From: DATFES01 sp035457725
Lineage (GTDB): Bacteria > Pseudomonadota > Alphaproteobacteria > CACIAM-22H2
DNA: 35,918 nt
Assembly: GCA_035457725.1 (NCBI GenBank)
Contig: DATIBC010000014.1
Span: forward strand, 1-35,918
Direction: 5' to 3'
Part shown: in pieces, positions 32,107 to 35,918 of the stretch
How the letters are laid out: each line of letters opens with the position of its first letter
Position numbering within the stretch: the first letter of the stretch is position 1
The notes under the pieces: generated by a model
What the model was told of the DNA's origin: nothing
Seen by the model: only the letters and a program-made list of their open reading frames with translations
Databases searched by the model: none
Program-made: the position numbers and the translations under genes

Positions 32107-32667
32107 ATGACCGTGCTGCTCGAAATCGACCCGCCGCGGTTCGACGTCGACCTTCGTCTTGCTTACGCCACGGCCGACAATTTCACCGGCAAGCCGATCT
32201 ACGTGCGCGCCGCCGCTTATCTCAACCCGGTTGCCTGCGAACGTCTGGCTCATGCGGCGATGCTCGCTGCAGCGCTCAATCTGCGGCTCAGGATCTTCGA
32301 CGCGTTCCGGCCGACCGAGGCGCAATGGGTGATGTGGAACCACACGCCCAACCCCGAATTCCTCGCCGATCCAAGGCGTGGTTCGCCCCATTCGCGCGGC
32401 GCGGCGGTCGACTTGACGCTGATCGATCGCGCCGGCCGGGCGCTCGACATGGGTACGCCCTTCGACGCCTTTACGCCCCTCTCCCACCACGCTTCCACGT
32501 CGGTGTCTCCCGAAGCGCAGCGCAATCGCGCGCTGCTGCTAGGCTTGATGACGGCCACCGGTTGGGATTTTTATCGCAACGAGTGGTGGCATTACCAGCT
32601 ATTCGACGCCCGCCGCTATCCGCTGCTGTCCGATCGCGTATTGACGCCCGGCCTGTTGGCGCGCTGA
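32107..32667 (+). CDS. ddpX: D-alanyl-D-alanine dipeptidase (VanX/DdpX family)
   Basis: A 186-residue zinc dipeptidase that cleaves D-Ala-D-Ala. The active-site set is R68 (FDAFRPTEAQ), H95 and D102 in SPHSRGAAVDL, and E159 and H162 in NEWWHYQL. No signal peptide is visible, so a cytoplasmic role in recycling or scavenging peptidoglycan dipeptide is likely. There are no vanA/vanH or ddp transporter genes beside it, so this is not a glycopeptide-resistance cluster. Start ATG 32107 has GGGGG about 8-12 bases upstream. The frame is open upstream only as antisense to the ankyrin gene. Confidence 0.9.
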   Translation: MTVLLEIDPPRFDVDLRLAYATADNFTGKPIYVRAAAYLNPVACERLAHAAMLAAALNLRLRIFDAFRPTEAQWVMWNHTPNPEFLADPRRGSPHSRGAAVDLTLIDRAGRALDMGTPFDAFTPLSHHASTSVSPEAQRNRALLLGLMTATGWDFYRNEWWHYQLFDARRYPLLSDRVLTPGLLAR

Positions 32668-32736
32668 TCGCGCGGATGCGTATCGGGGCTGGCCGGCCCG
32701 CGGTCCGATCGGGAATCGCCCCGCGAACGGCGTCGA

Positions 32737-33768
32737 TCAACTTCGGCCGGCGAGCTGGGCGGCGTCGAAGGCGCCCAGATCGTTGGCGCGAATTAGCGCA
32801 CGCACCGCTCGCACATATTCGTCTTTGCGCTCGGAATACCGTAGGAGATGCAGCGCCAGCTCCGCGCCGTCGGGAACGTGGCCCGCGGCGCGCATCGCCG
32901 CGCGGCGGGCACGGAATTCGATATAGGCGCGATGGGTATTAAGATTCCGCGCATAGGCGGCCACTGCTTGCGGCAGGTCGTCGAATGTCTTGATCTCGGC
33001 GATCGTCTGCTCGCCGACGATGCGAAAGGTCATCTGGCCGAACATCGCGTGGCTACGCTGCGCGGCGCGACTCGTTCCCCAGCCCGACTCGAGCGCCGCC
33101 TGGGCCAGCGATAGTGACGGCGGAACCGCGTCGAGGCGATGAATCAACTCGTCGAGATTCGGGGCGGCGACGTCGTAGTCGGCGGCGATCCGCTCCAGCC
33201 ACGCGCGCTCGGCCGGTTGCGGCGCGTGTCCGCTAGCAAGGCGGCGGGTGTGGCGCATGACGCGTTCGCGATCGGCGAGGATGCGTTCGTTCTCGGCCAG
33301 CAGCAGCGGCAACATCGCTTTGAGGAAGATGCGCTTGCGAGCGTCGCTCGAATCGACTTGCGGAAGATCGCGCGGCAGGCGCGCCAGGTATACGCGTGGC
33401 ACCGCGCCGGCGTTCGCGCGCACATGTTCGAGCGTGTAGCCGATGGTGACGAAATGATCGAGCAGCCTGGCGGCGGTCGGCGGCGCGTCGATCAAATGCG
33501 GCGCCGGCATCGGGCGCGGCGCCGCGGCGCGTCCGGAGAAGTAGCGAGACTGCCAGCGCGCTCGGCTCGTCGAGGATAGGGACGCCGGCTGCGGCAGCGC
33601 CATGATGCCGGCCGTCTTGGTCGGCGATGCATTCGCCTCGCCGCGGGCGCCATTTTTGGCGACGTTTTGCGCTTCGACGAAAACAGCCAGCGCGCCGGCG
33701 AGGATGACAACGCCGATCAACGCCACCAGGCTATTGAGACGATCCGATTGCGATCCGGCCGGCGCCAT
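32737..33768 (-). CDS. Bax-like glucosaminidase-domain protein
   Basis: A 343-residue membrane-anchored putative peptidoglycan hydrolase. A single hydrophobic segment at about residues 11-31 follows a short cytoplasmic N-terminus. A Pro/Ala-rich linker reaches about residue 100. The glucosaminidase (GH73/Bax-like) domain has a likely catalytic E227 in SLAQAALESGWGTSRAA, followed by NAMFGQ-like HAMFGQMTF and YARNLNTHRAY. The expected bond cleaved is the N-acetylglucosaminyl-beta-1,4 linkage. Start ATG 33768 is favoured over a TTG at 33795. It faces ddpX tail to tail across 69 bases, so two peptidoglycan-related genes sit together. Confidence 0.82.
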   Translation of the reverse strand: MAPAGSQSDRLNSLVALIGVVILAGALAVFVEAQNVAKNGARGEANASPTKTAGIMALPQPASLSSTSRARWQSRYFSGRAAAPRPMPAPHLIDAPPTAARLLDHFVTIGYTLEHVRANAGAVPRVYLARLPRDLPQVDSSDARKRIFLKAMLPLLLAENERILADRERVMRHTRRLASGHAPQPAERAWLERIAADYDVAAPNLDELIHRLDAVPPSLSLAQAALESGWGTSRAAQRSHAMFGQMTFRIVGEQTIAEIKTFDDLPQAVAAYARNLNTHRAYIEFRARRAAMRAAGHVPDGAELALHLLRYSERKDEYVRAVRALIRANDLGAFDAAQLAGRS

Positions 33769-33822
33769 GCGTCGGTCAGCCCTGCGTCGTTGCAAGGAGT
33801 AGGCGGAAAGCCGGCGAACCCC

Positions 33823-34374
33823 TCAGTTGACCGCCCGTACTTCGACCACTTCGGGGATGTAGTGCCGCAGCATGTTCTCGATCCCCGCCTTGAGCGTTGC
33901 GGTCGAGCTGGGGCAGCCGCTGCACGAACCCTGCATGTGGAGATAGACGATGCCGTCCTCAAAGCCTTGGAAGATGATGTCGCCGCCGTCTTGCGCCACC
34001 GCCGGGCGGACGCGCGTATCGAGAAGCTCCTTGATCTGGGCGACGATCTCGTCGTCCTCGCCTTCCGCCGCCGCCGGAGCATCTGCCGTCTCAAGTATCA
34101 CCGGCAGCCCGGCGGTAAAATGCTCCATGATCACGCCAAGAATCGCCGGTTTGATCAGGTGCCATTCCTTGTCGGCCGCCTTGGTGACGGTGACGAAATC
34201 CGAACCGAGGAAGACACCGTTGATGCCGTCGATCCCGAACAGCCGCATCGCCAATGGCGAACGCTCGGCGCTGGCAAGAGTGGGAAAATCGGCGGTTCCG
34301 GCGGTCATCACGACGCGGCCCGGCAGGAACTTCAGCGTCGCCGGATTCGGGGTCGACTCGGTCTGGATAAACAT
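33823..34374 (-). CDS. nfuA: NfuA-type Fe-S cluster scaffold/carrier
   Basis: A 183-residue iron-sulfur carrier with an N-terminal Nfu domain (MFIQTESTPNPATLKFLPG) and a C-terminal NifU-like domain holding C151xxC154 in GSCSGCPSS. This is the usual alphaproteobacterial two-domain form. It passes [4Fe-4S] clusters to client enzymes; MiaB and the Fe-S/CCG protein in this window are possible clients (inference). It diverges from the cyclase gene over a 161-base gap that contains a palindrome (34488-34504). Confidence 0.94.
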   Translation of the reverse strand: MFIQTESTPNPATLKFLPGRVVMTAGTADFPTLASAERSPLAMRLFGIDGINGVFLGSDFVTVTKAADKEWHLIKPAILGVIMEHFTAGLPVILETADAPAAAEGEDDEIVAQIKELLDTRVRPAVAQDGGDIIFQGFEDGIVYLHMQGSCSGCPSSTATLKAGIENMLRHYIPEVVEVRAVN

Positions 34375-34487
34375 GGCGTGTATCCTATGGCTGACGACAT
34401 CGCACGGCTCGACAACGCGCCTCGCGCCTTGTCGCTTCCATGGCTTAAATGGCGGCTCGCCGATCCGAGGTCAATGCCGTTTCGTCC

Positions 34488-34504
34488 ACCTGAGGTAATC
34501 AGGT
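34488..34504. promoter_or_regulatory. 17-bp palindrome between nfuA and the cyclase gene
   Basis: ACCTGA (34488-34493) and TCAGGT (34499-34504) are perfect arms around GGTAA. It lies 31 bases before the cyclase ATG and about 114 bases before nfuA. It looks like a dimeric regulator site, but I do not recognise the consensus. Confidence 0.45.
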
Positions 34505-34535
34505 ACCGCCAACGCCGCCCGAATTAAAGGCGAGT

Positions 34536-35804
34536 ATGCCCTCCATGCCGCCCGATTTGCCCCTTTCGGCGATCAAGCTGGCCGGTCCACCGGTGGCGGT
34601 GGTGCGAAGTTACGACCGCCCGGCAACCGAACGCCCGGCCAGCGGAACAGTGGCCGACCTCGAATCATGGCTCGGCGGGCCGGCGCGCGCGATCGAAGAT
34701 ACTTTGTTCTTGTTCGACGAGCTGTGCTGGCGGTTGCTGGCTGCCGGCGCACCGGTCGGACGGGTGCTGTTGAGCGTCCGCACGCTCCACCCGCAGTTTT
34801 TCGGTTTTGGATTCCGTTGGCGGCGCGTGCCCGGGCGAACCGAAGAGGTGACGGTGCCGCACGGAATCCGCGAGAGCGATTATTATTTGGCCAGCCCGAT
34901 GCGCCCGCTGTTCGAGGAGCGCCGCGCGGTCCGCGCCAGACTGGAGGGCGATCCGATCCCCAACTACCCGATTCTCGCCGAACTCAGGGCCGAGGGATTC
35001 ACCGACTATTTCGCCATACCGATCATATTCTCCGAGGGACGGCTGCACGGGATGACATTCGCCTCCGACCGGCCGGGCGGTTTCGGCGAGGCGCATATCG
35101 CCGCCATCGAAAAACTCGCGCGGCCGCTGGCCGATCTCTTCGAGATTCACGCGCTGCGGCGCATGACGGCCAACGTGCTCGACGTCTATTTAGGCAAGCT
35201 CGCCGGCCGCAAAGTGCTCAAGGGCGAGATTCATCGTGGCCGTGGGGAGTCGATCCACGCCATCATCTGGTCATCCGATATCCGCGGCTTCACCCGCATG
35301 TCCGACCGATTGCCGGCCGAACGGATGATCGAGATTCTGAACGCCGCGTTCGAGGCGCAATCCGTGCCCATCCATGATGGCGGCGGCGAAATCCTCAAGT
35401 TCATCGGCGACGGGCTGCTGGCGATCTTTCCTCTGGTGGATATCGAGCTGGGACAGGCGACCGCGCGACGCGCGCTTGGCGCGGCCAAGCAGGCGCTTGC
35501 CAATGTCGCCGCGCTCGATATTCGCTGGCCGGCCGGCGCCGCCAAGCCACTCGAGATCGGCGTGGCGCTCCATCCGGGCGAGGTCTATTTCGGCAATATC
35601 GGCGCCCCCGAGCGGCTCGATTTCACCGCCATCGGTCCGGCGGTCAACCTGGTGTCGCGGCTCGAGGCGCTCTCGAAACGGCTCGATCGGCCGTTGCTGC
35701 TATCCGACGCCTTCGCGCGGCTCCATGGGCCGGGCCTAGTGTCGCTCGGCGTCCATCCGCTGCGCGGGCTATCCGAGCCGGTCGAGGCCTTCGGCGTCGC
35801 GTGA
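34536..35804 (+). CDS. Class III adenylate/guanylate cyclase with N-terminal sensor region
   Basis: A 422-residue soluble nucleotide cyclase. The N-terminal ~220 residues resemble an autoinducer-binding or GAF-like sensory domain (FGFGFRWRRVPG, YPILAELRAEGFTDYFAIPIIF, IEKLARPLADLFEIHAL). The catalytic domain (from about 238) has metal ligands D248 (SSDIRGFTRMSD) and D292 (KFIGDGLLAIFP), purine-selecting K288 and D362 (LDFTAIG), and N371 and R375 (NLVSRLE). The Lys/Asp pair favours ATP, hence cAMP. No membrane segment is seen. ATG 34536 has AAAGG upstream; ATG 34545 is possible. Confidence 0.88.
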   Translation: MPSMPPDLPLSAIKLAGPPVAVVRSYDRPATERPASGTVADLESWLGGPARAIEDTLFLFDELCWRLLAAGAPVGRVLLSVRTLHPQFFGFGFRWRRVPGRTEEVTVPHGIRESDYYLASPMRPLFEERRAVRARLEGDPIPNYPILAELRAEGFTDYFAIPIIFSEGRLHGMTFASDRPGGFGEAHIAAIEKLARPLADLFEIHALRRMTANVLDVYLGKLAGRKVLKGEIHRGRGESIHAIIWSSDIRGFTRMSDRLPAERMIEILNAAFEAQSVPIHDGGGEILKFIGDGLLAIFPLVDIELGQATARRALGAAKQALANVAALDIRWPAGAAKPLEIGVALHPGEVYFGNIGAPERLDFTAIGPAVNLVSRLEALSKRLDRPLLLSDAFARLHGPGLVSLGVHPLRGLSEPVEAFGVA

Positions 35805-35829
35805 GCCCGGCGGGAGGCGGTTCCGCGAG

Positions 35830-35849
35830 TTAGTCTTATATAGTACTAA
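35830..35849. promoter_or_regulatory. 20-bp near-palindrome over the -10 of the last gene
   Basis: TTAGT (35830-35834) and ACTAA (35845-35849) flank a TATATA centre, with 16 of 20 positions symmetric. TATATA (35837-35842) can be the -10 element. It ends seven bases before ATG 35857. This fits a self-repressing MarR-type operator. Confidence 0.5.
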
Positions 35850-35856
35850 TTGCCTC

Positions 35857-35918
35857 ATGCCGCGCGCCTCGCCGCTCTCGTACGAGAACCCCGGGTTCCT
35901 GCTCGCCAAGGCGCTGCA
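35857..35918 (+). CDS. 5' end of a probable MarR-family regulator
   Basis: The frame from ATG 35857 runs off the right edge after about 20 residues (MPRASPLSYENPGFLLAKAL). The YxNPGFLLAKA pattern resembles the first helix of MarR-type regulators, and an operator-like palindrome precedes the start codon. With so few residues the family call is tentative. No Shine-Dalgarno sequence is seen, so the mRNA may be leaderless or nearly so. Confidence 0.45.
   Translation, partial: MPRASPLSYENPGFLLAKAL

Noticed and set aside
32107..32667. Glycopeptide (vancomycin) resistance locus
   Set aside because: Only the dipeptidase is present; there is no D-lactate ligase, dehydrogenase or VanRS pair nearby.
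34488..34504. LuxR-type quorum-sensing box before the cyclase gene
   Set aside because: The half-site ACCTG resembles lux boxes, but the total length of 17 bp and the spacing do not fit the usual 18-20 bp, and no luxI/luxR gene is present.

Overview
The window is chromosomal DNA from a GC-rich alphaproteobacterium. Three things point there: the long conserved block tsaB-rimI-mucR-fur-olsB-acyltransferase-miaB-phoH-ybeY-corC-lnt-XRE-metK-trmB-rimP-nusA-ylxR-infB-rbfA-truB-rpsO-pnp; a Ros/MucR-type regulator; and an Irr-type Fur protein. A Rhodospirillales-like lineage is my guess, not something the sequence proves. I see no rRNA, tRNA, CRISPR array, insertion sequence or phage gene. About 40 protein genes are supported, most on the minus strand.

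Left part (1-9245). The 3' end of a cysteine synthase gene and a MoeB/ThiF-type adenylyltransferase gene are on the plus strand. A D-2-hydroxyacid dehydrogenase gene and a secreted SH3-domain protein gene are divergent from each other. Next, on the minus strand, is a redox group: irr, a rubrerythrin without a rubredoxin domain, a GlpC-like two-[4Fe-4S]/CCG protein and a DUF3501 protein. A flavin-dependent nitronate monooxygenase-like gene and a glycerophosphodiesterase gene come before it. Between irr and the rubrerythrin gene lies a 25-bp palindrome that resembles an Irr (ICE) box and abuts a near-consensus promoter. The intergenic gaps of 459-5644 carry five palindromic elements that share one 13-nt loop (TTCGACAnGCTCA type) but have different, self-complementary stems.

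Middle part (9246-21753). This is the translation/RNA block: pnp, rpsO, truB, rbfA, infB, ylxR, nusA and rimP, then trmB, metK and an XRE regulator. A strong bidirectional-terminator-like hairpin sits between trmB and rimP. Structured RNA flanks pnp on both sides.

Right part (21908-35918). A tightly packed envelope/RNA operon (miaB-phoH-ybeY-corC-lnt) is joined by successive 4-bp start/stop overlaps and preceded by a probable ornithine-lipid gene pair and a Fur-family gene. Then come mucR, rimI-tsaB, a secreted ankyrin protein, a D-Ala-D-Ala dipeptidase (plus strand), a Bax-like glucosaminidase, nfuA, a class III adenylate cyclase (plus strand) and the start of a probable MarR-type gene with a palindromic operator over its -10 element.

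Best candidates for new biology: (1) the Irr / rubrerythrin / Fe-S-CCG / DUF3501 set as a self-contained peroxide or iron stress system; (2) the stem-covarying TTCGACA repeat family; (3) a nitronate-monooxygenase-like protein with a C-terminal four-cysteine pattern; (4) the divergent dipeptidase/ankyrin pair whose start codons are 3 bp apart.
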